Shown: positions 24,941 to 36,245 of the stretch, piece after piece
Position numbering within the stretch: the first letter of the stretch is position 1
How the letters are laid out: each line of letters opens with the position of its first letter
Assembly: GCA_003993805.1 (NCBI GenBank)
Contig: RSEF01000004.1
Span: 24,463,841 to 24,527,840, forward strand
Reading direction: 5' to 3'
DNA length: 64,000 nt
From: Himantopus leucocephalus
Lineage: Eukaryota; Chordata; Aves; Charadriiformes; Recurvirostridae
Program-made: the position numbers and the translations under genes
The notes under the pieces: model-generated
The model's input: only the letters and a program-made list of their open reading frames with translations
What the model was told of the DNA's origin: nothing
Database searches by the model: none

Positions 24941-27308
24941 ATTTCACGTAGACTGGAAAGAGACATTTGAACATATGGTTCAATTTTATATTTTTAATAT
25001 GGTTATTTGAATCTCCTAATTATGTGCCATTTGGGAGCATCCCAAGATTTGGGGACATGCAAATAAACAAACACCTAAAAATACTGCTTACCAGCTAAAC
25101 TGAAATGAGGCTGTCTTGTCACAAAATACTAAGTTTCAACTTCACCTACTATGGTTGTTATTTTGATTACAAAACTTGAGGTACAGCTGGCATTTAGCCT
25201 ACAGATCACCTAAAGAACATCAATAATCTGCAAATTATGCAATTAGTATCTCCCTCTATTTCCTAAGAGTATAAGCAGATAGGTTCATTGGTATTACTTG
25301 CACATATATTTGTTAGTTTGTCTTGTTCGCACTATTAAAAGAACACATCCTTTAGAACAGTTTATAACCTCCAGAAATATTTTCATGTATACTGATTTTG
25401 GAGAAATACAGTGTTTTAATAAGAGCTAATAGGCTGCTGTCAAAGTATCAGCTTCAGATCCATCTGTACATGGAACATCACACAGGAACCTGTCAACCAG
25501 GGGAAATCAGAAGTATTAAGATCTGTATGTCAACACGTAGCTTTTGTAGCACTTAAGTCAAATGAGGAAAATACTGATTCTGAACTCAAATGGGTAGTGT
25601 TCTGTTGATCTAGGGGCTAGTGTTTGCAAAGCCAACACAACTCACTGCATCATCTGCTACAGGCGTGTTCAACATCCTGGGCAAAAGGTGGGCTGTCAAG
25701 TCTTCTCCCTTTTCCGGTCCCTTCTGATTTCCCTCCAAAGACTTCTATTTTCACTTCACACACCTCCGAATCTCTTCCTTCTGTCCCTCATTGTTCATTC
25801 TCATCTCATTTATTGCTGTGTGCCGAAGCAAGAATTTTCCCCCCCATTGCAGTGTGAAGCAGTACAGAACTTTCCACTTCCAACCCTGCTGCCCAACACT
25901 ATGCTGGACTTGAGAAAAAACTAAATGCAATAACTGTGCGGAAAATTTGGAGTCGTCCCTGCCATTGTGGACCACAGTGTGCTGCCTCTTGCCGCTGACT
26001 GAACACAAGCCACACAGTCACACCAAAGAGCTCCAAGGGGATGAAAGTTGCCTGATCGTTTTTCCCCCTGTGTAGCCAGTTCAATATTTGGCAGCTACCA
26101 AGTTGTTTCTGAAACTGTATTAACAGCCATTTTTGGAAATTAAAAAGTCAAATATGTGGAAAAGAACACTTTTGACCTCTGGACAAATTTCTCTTAGGTC
26201 CCACTACAAAAGAATGCAGTAGAGACATTTAGTGAAATGATACAAGAAATTGTTTTTGTTAGGTGGGAGAAATATCTGACCTCATTTTTAAGAGTATTTG
26301 ACTATCTTTTCTCAAATGAATCCAATGAATATGATTTTTCAGTTACTGTAGCAGTAACAGTTCAGTAATGGCTTTCCTGCTACCATGCAAAATCAGAATC
26401 AGGCCATAAGTTATAATTTCACTTTCAAAAAAAAAGTAAATTAGAATTCCTAAATACTTCCAGAGTCTTGAGTTTTATACATAAAACTCTTGCTATAGCA
26501 ACTGTTGAATCTAATCTGAAAACTGTATAAATGTAGCAATACACATCATCTATTATCAATGGTGCAAAACTGTAAAATACTTTGGCTAAGAATCTTTCTG
26601 TAAATTATTTTTGGTACCTTATAAAGTGATTGATAGTATGAGATTATTATGGCAGGGAGATTTTCTGAAGAATCACTGAAATAATCTCAGTTTAGATTAA
26701 ATGTTTATGAAGTAAGCACAAAAAAAAAAATCTATCTGTAACATGGTGCCCAGGTATGTATGTGACTATAATAAACACAAGAAATCAGAACTGATCCTTC
26801 AAGGATCAATCTGGGACAAAGTACTTGAAAAGGATGTTTGCAACAGGAAAATAACGGTCCCGCTGCCTGTCCACGACATGGGAGGACATACATGAACCCT
26901 GGAGGGCTATGGTTAATGTGTGCTACTACTTCAGTATAGCTCTTCAACAGAAGCCAGTCATCAATGAATGCCAGTATAAAACAACTTTTCTTTGATGGTG
27001 TAATAAGACATGCACTCCTATTTTACGTAGAAGACACAGGGTCAGAGCCATGAACACTGAGGTGTCTACCACTGACGTAGCTAGGGCAGACTGAGCAGTA
27101 AAAGCAGTCTTGCTGAATAGAAGTAATTTGTCCTAAACCCAATGATCAGTGTTACATTGCATTATTAATGCAGTTAATGTCTGTTCTTACATAGAGCATG
27201 TTAATGTAGGTTTAAAATTAGAGATTAATTGTTCATATTATGGATTTCTATTTTTGTACGTCAAAGCTGTTCTAGAGTAATGACACATGAAAAATACAAA
27301 TCACATTA
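24941..27308. other. Non-coding AT-rich sequence
   Basis: No supported gene. Overlapping short frames at 25624-26084 on both strands share a moderately GC-rich patch and look compositional. The interval 27130-27308 is rich in TAAT cores and leads into paired octamers. Confidence 0.45.
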
Positions 27309-27328
27309 ATTTGCATTCATTTGCAAAT
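27309..27328 (+). promoter_or_regulatory. Paired POU octamer motifs
   Basis: A perfect octamer atttgcat (27309-27316) is followed by atttgcaaat (27319-27328), which contains an octamer-like site readable on both strands. Starts are 10 bases apart, about one helical turn. Octamers are the established targets of POU-family factors. The surrounding 200 bases contain many homeodomain-type TAAT cores, suggesting a developmental enhancer, which is inference. Confidence 0.4.
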
Positions 27329-28721
27329 TATAAGGTTTTTTTAAATGGAAAAGAGGACTGTGTACTTCACTTCAAATGATCAGCTAACAATTTATGCATT
27401 GCCTTTTATGGTTTGGTTAAGATGGTTAACTGTTGAAAGCTAAATTCACAAACATGGTTGTAGCCTAATCTCCATTTAGAAGCACTTCTAATGCTTGCAC
27501 ATGCTTCATGTACACTTCTGAAGCTTTATTGCCTGTGGCTTTGGGAAATGCTTTAGCTTGCCAGTTTAACCTCAGAATTAATCTCAAATTCTAAGAGAGT
27601 ACACTTGCACTGGGCCAGCTCTGATTGCCTGTGGAATTTACCTATACAATGTGCTACTGACAGAATGAGCATACCCTTTGTTTGTACTTCTAATCAAGCT
27701 CATTTGAAACATTTGGAATAATATTGCATTTTGGAGGCAGCCTTTCCTACTGAGATCCGTGCAACTTCTGTTTGTGCCTCACCAACAGTTTTGAACCAGG
27801 GCTTGGAGTGCTATATATCTAAATTTATCCTTGCAGATTTGGATTAGAGCAGGCTTTGTTTTCAGTTGGTCAGGAACCTTGCTGCTTCACAGAGTGTGTG
27901 CAGGCAAACTCACATGAGCATTAGAAGTACTTTAAAACTGTAGCCAGAGCATGTTCTGTAAACTTCCATCAATTCCGTCAAAATTAGGTATCTCTGTACA
28001 CAGAATCATGATACCCAGCCATGGTGCAAGTGCTTAGCACAAGTTGTGAGGATGAACTTACAGGAGAGGATAATAGTTTGGAGGCTGTGGATGGATCCAG
28101 ATGCTCCTGTTAGAGGTCATTCTACAGCTTTTCTTGATTTATAAAGAAAAAAAAAGATGAAGCACAAGTTTTGAAAGCCTGTCTAGCATAACTACAGCTA
28201 AATACAGTCCATTACAGTTCAAGAATCTGCTCCTAATCAGCTGTGAACACGAACATGCCCCTTTATGTTTGGATCTCCGCTAGTATATTTAGAAAGTCTG
28301 CTGAAAAAAGGGCCTCAAAAGCACAGGTACTTCTTCCTAGGAAGAGATTCACATTTAAATGCTGGGCAAAAGATAGTCTGTTAGTTCCAAGAGCTACCCC
28401 CGCTGGTTATCAATACTCAACTTCACATTTTTGCTTTCAATCTCTGCAGCACATCATTTGCAGAGAAAAATAATTTTTAAAGCTTTCCCTGAAATACTAT
28501 GCTATTACATTACTGGGTCATAATATTACAAAATACTATTGTGAATCCAAAAGTTAGAGAGATTGAAGATCATAATTTCAAAATATAACGCATTTGATGG
28601 GCTCCCTTATCCTCTCTATCTCTCTCCCATGACCTCCTTCTTTCTTATAATTATGTCCTTGTGTATACTTCTTTCTCTGCACCTCCCCCCCAACTCCTTT
28701 TCCTTATTTGACTGATCTCAC
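27329..28721. other. Non-coding sequence, pyrimidine-rich at right
   Basis: No supported gene. From about 28609 to 28705 the plus strand is strongly C/T-rich, with clusters of tctct and cctcc. This lies downstream of the minus-strand exon candidate and so within its putative intron. Confidence 0.45.
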
Positions 28722-28809
28722 TTGCCAGAATGCTGCATATTTGATCTGCAAGTGTTTGGATTGACCAGAAGTTTGCCAGCTTTGTGGTGGTCAGTCAGAT
28801 ACTTCACAT
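28722..28809 (-). CDS. Candidate coding exon, 88 nt, phase 1-2
   Basis: On the minus strand a very good acceptor (gcgtttttcattctcttccag) opens 88 bases that end at the fair donor CAA|GTGAGA. Only one frame is open. It starts with two bases of a split codon, ends with two, and includes VKYLTDHHKAGKLLVNPNTC. A second, weaker acceptor inside would give a 24-base version. The exit phase matches the entry phase of 18088-18168, and the split codon at that junction would be AAG (Lys). The peptide belongs to no family I can name. Together the two exons make the most credible gene fragment in the window. Confidence 0.38.
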
Positions 28810-29561
28810 CTGGAAGAGAATGAAAAACGCAGGAGAGACATTGCTCTCTCTGGACTATTTATACAACTTATGTTGCCTGGCAACTTCTCCGTAAAGATGC
28901 CTTCTTGACTGAGAAACAAATATGAGAGAGTGCTGAGATGATTCTACCCATTAAACACAATTTATTAGAATATAATTTTTTTGTGAGCCGCTCTTGCTAT
29001 AATTTGATGAAAGCCTGAAATTCAATTCCTTTAACCTGTTGAAAATCCCACCCTCATCTCTTTGAATCTAACCAGGTGTGTGTTTTGACCTGCTCTGGAC
29101 TTACAGATTCTCTTACTTGTATCTAGGAAAGCACTTGTGATTTTTTTTTAGGTGGAATCTATTAAACCTCTGCACTAGAGATATACAATGGCAAAAATAT
29201 AACTCACAAAGGAAACTTCGACTCACCCTGCCTTTCTCACTCATCCTTAACCAGGATTTTTCATTAAAATAACCTGCAACCTCAAGTGTTTACGAAAACT
29301 TTACTACTCTGAACACAACCCTTGAGCTACAGCCCTTATGCTGCTGCTAGCACTTGTTAAAGGAGCACTTTAACCACTTTGGAGATATGACTCACTAAGT
29401 TGATAATAAATCACATCAGGCAGCTTGTTTAATGTGGAAGTATTTCAAGCATCAAGAGGTGCCCTGGAGAAGAAAATCCATTGCAAGCTGGGGGTCACAG
29501 CCCTGCAGCAGGCACATGCCCCAGGTTACAGAGACAGCCACACTGATTCAGGAGGCAGAGA

Positions 29562-29588
29562 GCCACAGCCTTGTTTTGTGGCTGTGGT
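29562..29588. repeat. Inverted repeat, 9-bp arms
   Basis: gccacagcc and ggctgtggt flank a 9-base T-rich loop. Eight pairs are Watson-Crick and the outermost is a G-T wobble in RNA. It may be a local RNA stem or chance. Confidence 0.6.
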
Positions 29589-29859
29589 GCAGGCGGATTC
29601 AGAGACCCCTGATTAGTGTCCTGCACCTTCTGGGGCAGGTTTCTAACCAGGAGGCCGCTTGCTGAAGGTAATTCCTCTGGCTGGATGAGGGTGACAGAGG
29701 GCACTGGAAAGAGCTAGGTATAGCCACTATACCGCCTTTACGCTTTGGAAAGCAAGTAAAATCATCTGAAATATCACAAAGGGTTCAGTCTTATAATAAG
29801 ATATAAAATGGTGTCTGTCTTTTGGATTCCTGATAATGGAAGCCAAAGCATTTTCTCTG

Positions 29860-29878
29860 AGCACTGGAGGGCACTGCA
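29860..29878 (+). promoter_or_regulatory. Weak CTCF-like site
   Basis: agcactggagggcactgc resembles the CACTAGAGGGCAGC type of CTCF core with a few mismatches, in plus orientation. Confidence 0.2.
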
Positions 29879-30267
29879 GCACTGAGGAAGAAGCATGCTT
29901 CAAAAGGACATTCCAGAAAATAATGGATGTTTGCAGATATGAGGAGGGGCTGGGGGCATCAGAAGACAACAGAACACCAATCATTCATTACTGATCTGGC
30001 ATGCTTAGTCCCCCTTCAGCTGGAAGTGTTACAGCTTTATGTAGCCCTACAAAGGTCTCAGCAAATCTCTACGTAGGCAGGCTCTGTAGCCTCAGATATG
30101 TGCTTAATTCCTTTTCAAGTGCACTCATTTTCCTTGAGTTCTTGAATCGATTTTTTTTGTGTAATACAATATGTTTGAGATTTTAGTGAACAAAATACAC
30201 AGCTAATTCTGCCCACCCAAAATACAGAGCCAGGCGTACAGGGGAAGGGGTCTCAGTTTTGCCATTT

Positions 30268-30296
30268 CAGTGTGTTATCCACGCAGTGTGTTATCC
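30268..30296. repeat. 13-bp direct repeat, period 16
   Basis: cagtgtgttatcc occurs at 30268-30280 and 30284-30296, separated by acg. The copies are identical, so the duplication is probably recent. Confidence 0.8.
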
Positions 30297-30882
30297 TGTC
30301 CACAATATAAACCTGAATTAGGTCATTCTTTGTTTAGCTCAATAATGTTTTCCTAAAAAACAGGATCAGGTGCCACACTACTTTTTCCTTCCTTCTCCAG
30401 CCAAGTCTTTTAGCTCTTTATGAGCTGCTCTGTCTCTCTGCATTTAAGGGAAGAAAAGAATCTCATTAGAGATGATGGCTCTCCTCTGTTTAAGAAATCA
30501 GCAAAGAAACAGCAAAAAAAAGCTTCTCTGTATTGAAAATGGGAAAAGGGGTGATTAAGGGGATATTTCAGATTATTTTAAGGGAAATTCTTCCTGTGAA
30601 TCTCAAAAGCAAGTCAGGGACACAGTGAGTAGGTGTGATGGCATTCCTACCTTTACACAGTCAGAACATGTATCAAAAATATAGCTCCTTATTTTTTTTT
30701 CCTTTTCCTCCCACTCACAGCATTTACATTCCTTTTCAACTCCAGTTGTCAATTATCTTCCACTCAGACATTTAAATATATTGCTATTCTGTCACTTTCC
30801 ACATTATTTCTCCAAGTCTTGTTACATCTTAATCCTCTCATATTACAGTTCTGTCCCTTCATCCTCCATTTTGTTAGGAAGT

Positions 30883-30910
30883 CCCGTCCCGTCCCCCCCC
30901 CGCCCCCCCC
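30883..30910 (-). other. Potential G-quadruplex tract
   Basis: The plus strand carries C runs of 3, 3, 9 and 8 separated by two, two and one bases (gt, gt, g). The minus strand therefore has four G runs with loops of one to two bases, which fits the standard G3+N1-7 quadruplex rule with very short loops. The long C runs are also slippage-prone and may vary in length or be misassembled. Confidence 0.65.
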
Positions 30911-33320
30911 GGTAACTCTGCTGAGGTTAATAGGTAAGGCTGACAGCAAGAGAAGTAATCATTGAGAGAGGAGCGAGACTGTGGTGCAAAACAGGTTGCA
31001 ATGCTAATGGGAGAAACAGGCAGATAGATCTCCTAGGGTTTCTGCGAAATTGCTCCCAAACTCCAATTTCATCCAAACTAGCAAGATCAGTTTTTACCTC
31101 GCAGGTTGCAACAACCTCAGGGCATGCACGTCACCAATTCTTAGGCCTCTGTCTCAGGGTGGCAAGCAGTGATTTTACTGAGCAGAAAGCTTTGCCACCT
31201 TGGGAGAAAAAGGATGGCAAATACAATTACTTACAGCAGACAGTGTTAGCTCCCAGGGCCTGGAACGAGGTATCAGGAAATAAATGCATTTGTTTTACAA
31301 GCCTATGATCGTCAGTCCCATCCCTGCTGGGCTGTGTACCAAGTTAAGAAAGCAGAGCTAGATGTGCTTTAAGCTTGTGGCAGAGACCAAACCAAGCTCT
31401 TGCTGTGGCTGTAAGTCACGTTCTGTGCCAGGTTTCAGCAATATAAGCTGGTTAGGCAGAACCGCGCATGAATAGAAAGTGAAGTGGTTATTTTGATTCA
31501 GTAATGTTTATATCAGTGTGAATTCAAATTTTGTATTTTAAGCTGCATGAAGTTATTTATCAGTATAACTAAAGCTTTCAACAATACCAGAATGAATTCT
31601 CTATTTGAGCCTCATCCTAACAGGGTTTAGTTTCTCTGGGTCTTACACTTGGTTACTTTTGTTATAGAATTAGGTATCTTCCCAGCCAATAAAATAATGT
31701 ACTCAAGCTTATAAAATCTAAATAAAAACAGATTTCTTGCTGTCTGTCTACTAATGTCTGTGCTAATCAGTGATGGGAGGAGAGAAGCGGGAGAAAAAGC
31801 AAGAGCTATTTTTGTGCTTGGCATCACCTACTCTGTCTTGTGATAACATTACGCTGCAACCATTCATTCATTGCCCAGTCAAACTTGTTTAGATTAAAAA
31901 GGTCAATTAAAAAATGCAGAACAAAGATTTCCTTGCTCTGAAGTGAAGAGATGTAGCAGCTGGAAAATGTAAAGTTCTACACACAAAAAATACCGTTTTC
32001 AAGAAGATGACAAGTCTGTACAGTGTGCTACAAATTGAATAATTTGTTCTGACATCATTTTGATATAAAATTAAGAAGCTTTTCATGCTCTAACTTGTGT
32101 AACTGTTCAGGGGCTAAAGAAGGCCTATGCCACCTTTCTTCACACTAGAGTGAATAACCTAATACTGCAGGGCATGGAAAGAGCAGGAAATGTATCCTTC
32201 AGAATAGTGCTGCTCCTCACGTGCATGCGCATATGACAGGACAGGGAAAAGGCTGCGCCTTGCTTCCGCCCCTGAAATGTGCTGCAGTAAATGCAGTTTG
32301 ACAGTGTAAGTTTCCCCTTTATAGCAAGACAGTACTAAGGATTATAGATGGTGCTATGGATGGCTTTTTGTAGGTGTTTGCTCAATTTTTATGACATGGG
32401 CTCTTTTCCTGCCTGGGAGAATGTCATGTTTGCACCAAAAGGCAGTTCTCTGTGTCAGATACCTAAGGTAGCTCCAAACTGTCTGGTTGTCTGTGCTGGT
32501 CAGTGCCAATGCTCAGAGATGGTGTTTGCCTTCTTTTTAATCTCTTTGAGGGGTCAGGTTAATCAATCAATTCAGTTTGATGATTGTAACTGGTTCTGGA
32601 GCTGGTTTATTTGCTACTAAGCTGAGCATTTCTACTTTACTTTGTGGGCACAGACTGCTTTGGAAAGAGCTGAAAAAAGTTTCCAATTAAAAATGATGTC
32701 AATGTACATAAAATATTTGTAATTGTCTCCAACTTATAGTGTTAATGCTGCAGATAGCATAACAAGCTGATTTGATTATGCCCAGCATTATTCAGCAAGG
32801 GAAATGCATTCACTCAATGTTGCTAGGCTACCAGCCTTATTTACAGATAGTTGGAAGCTTCCAGGGCAGAGAGCTGAAAAGCTTCAAGAGCAGATGTAAG
32901 GAGGGGAAATAATAAATGGCACTGATGATGCCTTAGAATTCATTTTAGTGTGTGTTGTACTGTGGGATCCCAGTGAGAGAACATGCAAGCAGCAAATACC
33001 TCAGCACTTAACTAACCCATCACACTGCAAGCACTAGAGTTCAAGAAAACAGAGAGAGCAAGAGAGGCAGAAACCGCTGGTACTGCACAGTAGTTAAGCA
33101 CATTGACTAGTTTAACATAGATTTTTGAAGTCAGCAGTTGAAAAATAAGTCACCAAGAATATATATAAGAACAAGAAGATGTACTTAGGGAGGAGGCTAT
33201 TAACATAAAAATTCACTGTTAATAGATGTTTAGTTGGGCTAACCTAATGAAATTGAGTCTTCTTGTTTACATTTCATCATCATTATTTCAGCTGGACACA
33301 GACCTAGCCTGGGGCACCCC
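30911..33320. other. Non-coding sequence
   Basis: No supported gene. A minus-strand unit around 31096-31175 has splice-like ends (gctttctgctcag and GAG|GTAAAA), but all its frames are closed. The rest is ordinary AT-rich sequence. Confidence 0.45.
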
Positions 33321-33431
33321 TTGTTTATATGGCTACCCAAAAAGAAAAATCTTGCTGCCAACAAGCTTCACACAGCTCACTTTGGAGACTTAACGCACAT
33401 TAGCAGTGCTACAATTACAAGGGAAACATAC

Positions 33432-33510
33432 CTGCAGCACTTCATAGCTTGTCCCCAGGGTCCTTCACCAGCTTTGTCTTTGCAGGGCACAGCAAGGTCC
33501 AGCTGCTTTC
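33432..33510 (-). CDS. Candidate coding exon, 79 nt, phase 1-2
   Basis: On the minus strand a C/T-rich acceptor (cttggctccctgtccctag) leads into 79 bases ending in the consensus-grade donor CAG|GTATGT. Only one frame is open, including KQLDLAVPCKDKAGEGPWGQ. The unit sits at the left edge of a GC-rich islet that also has a long plus-strand frame, so composition may explain the open frame. Its exit phase does not match the entry of 28722-28809, so if both are real another exon must lie between. It is unidentified. Confidence 0.25.
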
Positions 33511-33593
33511 CTAGGGACAGGGAGCCAAGGAGCCCTCACCCACAGCACTGTCCCACAGGTCTGGATGTGGCAGGCAGAGCCAAGGGTTGCAAC

Positions 33594-33935
33594 ATGGTCC
33601 ACCAACAGCTGCAGACGAGATGGACCATGCCCAGGCTCCAGGCAGGCACAGCAGAAGATGGGCTAGAGACAGAGCTAAAACACAGGTCTAAGGTCCAGCC
33701 AGGAGACAAGCTACCAGGAGCAGAGGTCTGCAGTTCATGCAGGAGGCAGAGCTGGAGGCAAGCACACCTACACCACAGCTTAGGGAACAAGCAGGGCCCA
33801 GGCCTGAGCTTAAATGGTGCCCAGAGGGTGTGTGGGTGGGGGTCCCAGGTGAGGCTGCTCAGGGCAACTAGCGCCTCTTGGTGCCTTCTGGGCCTTGACA
33901 CTTTTTATCCGTTCTATGGGTTTCTCAACAAATAG
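33594..33935 (+). other. Open frame in GC-rich islet, 113 codons from ATG
   Basis: The open frame begins upstream at 33321, but its first ATG is at 33594 in a fair context (caacATGG), giving 113 codons. The product is rich in Gln, Arg, Ser and Gly with several Cys and no recognisable domain, signal peptide or membrane segment. The islet shows degenerate repetition of cagg-, gcagag- and ccagg-type words, as in a decayed minisatellite or GC-rich retroelement. Opposite-strand frames are open over the same region. A functional protein is unlikely. Confidence 0.15.
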
Positions 33936-34482
33936 AATGACAATACATGGGGGGAAACGAGTGCACTCAAGCCTGGGTCTGAGTGACTGTATGTTGGGGG
34001 TGTCATCTACATGCACAACTTCCCCACACTCCTAGTTTAAGCATGCCCAATGTGTTTTTTACTAATGAAACAATTCACCTACACAGAAAACAGTCTAATT
34101 TATGGAATATGGCCCCACCAAATGCATAGCAGAAAGTAGATTTTTGCCAAGATAGCTCTGATGGCTCAAGTCCTGTCCTGTGAGGAAACAGGTACTTGCA
34201 TCTCCAGAAGAAATCACTTCCACAAATGTGACAGCTTCAGCTTCAGATCTAACAGGTTTAGAAACACGTTTCTCTCAACGTTGTTATTGAAAGGTACGTA
34301 AGCATACAAGTGTTCGCACACAAGCGGTCTTAATGAAAGAATCCTACAGATACACAAGAATGGCTTGTTCCAGCTGAAGGAATAGCGGAGGAAATTTGCA
34401 ATGGCTGGAGTGCCACCCACAGCTGTACAGTAAGCCTGATGACTAAAACTTGCTGAACACCGTGAGTCATATTGGGCTGTAC
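33936..34482. other. Non-coding sequence
   Basis: No supported gene. A few CpGs cluster around 34264-34325, where the minus strand has a 68-codon frame without usable splice sites. Confidence 0.4.
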
Positions 34483-34531
34483 CTCCCCTGCCCTGGCTGG
34501 CTGGTCCCGTTCATCTCGGTGTGATACAGTG
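34483..34531 (-). other. Candidate 49-nt exon
   Basis: On the minus strand a very good acceptor (gatcctctcgcctccccag) is followed by 49 bases and the moderate donor GAG|GTACAG. Two frames are open (one includes LYHTEMNGTSQPGQG), so the frame is undecided. Two CpGs within so short a unit suggest constraint or GC-rich background. It is unidentified. Confidence 0.18.
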
Positions 34532-34942
34532 CTGGGGAGGCGAGAGGATCTCAGCTGAGGAAAAGAGTGCATTAAAAAACAAAGAGAGAAACAAGTAAAA
34601 TGTGTTTACAGCCTGCTCTGTTAGTTTGCAGCTGGCATGCACTAACATCCATCACTTAAACGTTTAAGGCTCTATTACTCAAGCAGACAAGTGGCAGTAG
34701 CTGCAGGCACAGAAGCAAATTTTACTCCATTAACCCTGAAATACCACCTGGAGTAACTTCTCATCTTCTCCGGAGTTCCTTTGTTTTATCCTAGTGTATC
34801 AGAGGACAGAGCTTGAGTCATCTAATTCAGACACAGTGGGTGAGAGAAAGAGGCAAAACGTGTTGGTGGTATCAAATGCAGGGAACCCATTAGTACCTTC
34901 CTGCTCACCGGGAAGGAGCTGTGGGGCTGTGCTTCCTTGACA
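34532..34942. other. Non-coding sequence
   Basis: No supported gene. A minus-strand unit ending near 34750 has a good acceptor and a short open frame but a poor donor (GTGGTA), so it is not called. Confidence 0.4.
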
Positions 34943-35178
34943 CGCTCCCACAAGCATGTCTGTGGACAGCATACCCAGCAGCGCCTGAGCCATGGCTGGT
35001 CATCACCAGAGTCGCGTGGCCTCTCGAAACCCATGGTGCTCAGAAAACTGCTGGCACCCAGCCTCTCTGCCAGGGGAGGGGGCCAGCAGAGTGTCTGCTG
35101 GGGCATCTTGCCAAGCTGCCCTCCAGCAGCAGCTGGCACACTGGTTGTCTCAGGTCACCCTCCGCAAGGAGGCACACG
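34943..35178. promoter_or_regulatory. CpG cluster in GC-rich patch
   Basis: Seven CpGs fall within 236 bases (at 34943, 34982, 35013, 35015, 35025, 35163 and 35177), unusual for this CpG-poor window. Three plus-strand and two minus-strand frames are open across it, which is a composition effect. It may be a small unmethylated regulatory patch, a young insertion, or an old exon. No TATA box or recognised promoter element was seen. Confidence 0.3.
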
Positions 35179-36239
35179 GACATTGGCACCTGACCCAGTT
35201 GGGAGCTGGAGTGAAGGGCTGCTCTCCCACCACAGGGTGGACTTAAACCACATGTCCCCTTTCAGCAGTGGAGCTTAGATGGCTCCGGTGAAGGTCAGTT
35301 GGCTCTGCAAAATGAGACTTATTCTATGGGACCTCATCCTTTCTGTGCACAGAGGTGGAATGCAGGTGCCTACTCAGGGTCACAGATGTTGTGAGGTGCT
35401 GCAAAAGTGTGCTGAAGAGCACTGAAAGATACAGGGTCCTTCCAGACTCACACCAATTAAAGATTCTTCTGTTTTAAAAATACGACTAGTCACTTGAGGC
35501 ACATTTAATGTCTGATCCAAAAAATTTGGATTAGTGACTTTCGGAGATGATTTAGAGCTTATCTGTGTTAATACAGACCTCAATTTCTCTGGTTGTTTTT
35601 ACCATGGTGACTAATAGCACCCCCTGGCAATGAATACAGATGTTTCTATTGGATATGCATTCTCCTTATGCAAGTCTAATGCTTGATACCAAGGGCTTGG
35701 GGGGAAAGAACGGTCTTTTCTGGATACCTATATGGAATCTTAGCAGTATTGTATTTATCATAGCATTAAAATTTGGTCTGTGATGAAGAATATGGGAAAG
35801 AAATTAATGTATTAACCTTTAAGTTTTCCATATATATGGGCTGAATGTCCCCAAAGAATCTCAATTTCCATGATGACACCTTGAGTTTTTTTATTCTTTT
35901 TTATGTCTCTAAAAAACAACTCGGCACTTTTTCTCTTACCCAACTAGGATAGAAATATTTAGCAAAAGTGGAGGATTTCTAAGTTTATTTAGAACAATTA
36001 AGTTGTAAATTTATCTACGGATTTCAGGCAAATATATGTGATCAGAAATTTATTACTTCCTAAGCTATTTATTTCCAAAAATCTAGAATGTTTACCTCAG
36101 AAATTCTTTTATTTAAATTTAGTTTCTCTTTTTTTAAAAAAATGTAACTGTTTTCTTTCTTTAAGATAAATCTAATTTTCTTAAGTGACAAAATAGAAAA
36201 AAGCCTAAAAAATTCTGTCTTGTTACTGAAAGTTAAATT
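35179..36239. other. Non-coding sequence
   Basis: No supported gene. A CTCF-like word lies at 35616-35630. From about 35750 the sequence becomes strongly AT-rich. Confidence 0.45.
35616..35630 (-). promoter_or_regulatory. Partial CTCF-like site
   Basis: The minus strand reads ttgccagggggtgct, matching the CCAGGGGG part of the CTCF core but not the leading CCA. Orientation is minus. Confidence 0.25.
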
Positions 36240-36245
36240 TTTATT
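36240..36245 (-). terminator. Possible poly(A) signal
   Basis: AATAAA on the minus strand, about 100 bases past the TAA of the candidate last exon at 36343-36562. The region is very AT-rich, so chance is likely. Confidence 0.2.

Larger units (their letters stand above)
28810..30267. other. Non-coding sequence with GC-richer patch
   Basis: The patch 29470-29670 is GC-richer, has open frames on both strands and contains a stable hairpin. A CTCF-like word lies at 29860-29878. No gene is supported. Confidence 0.45.

Noticed and set aside
29219..29272. Minus-strand 47-nt unit with donor AGG|GTGAGT
   Set aside because: The acceptor lacks a pyrimidine tract, and the exit phase does not match the neighbouring exon candidate.
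31096..31175. Minus-strand exon-like unit with good acceptor and donor
   Set aside because: All three frames contain stops, and the donor is only fair.
34799..35278. Several overlapping open frames of 64 to 113 codons
   Set aside because: Same composition effect in a GC-rich patch. Kept only as a CpG cluster.
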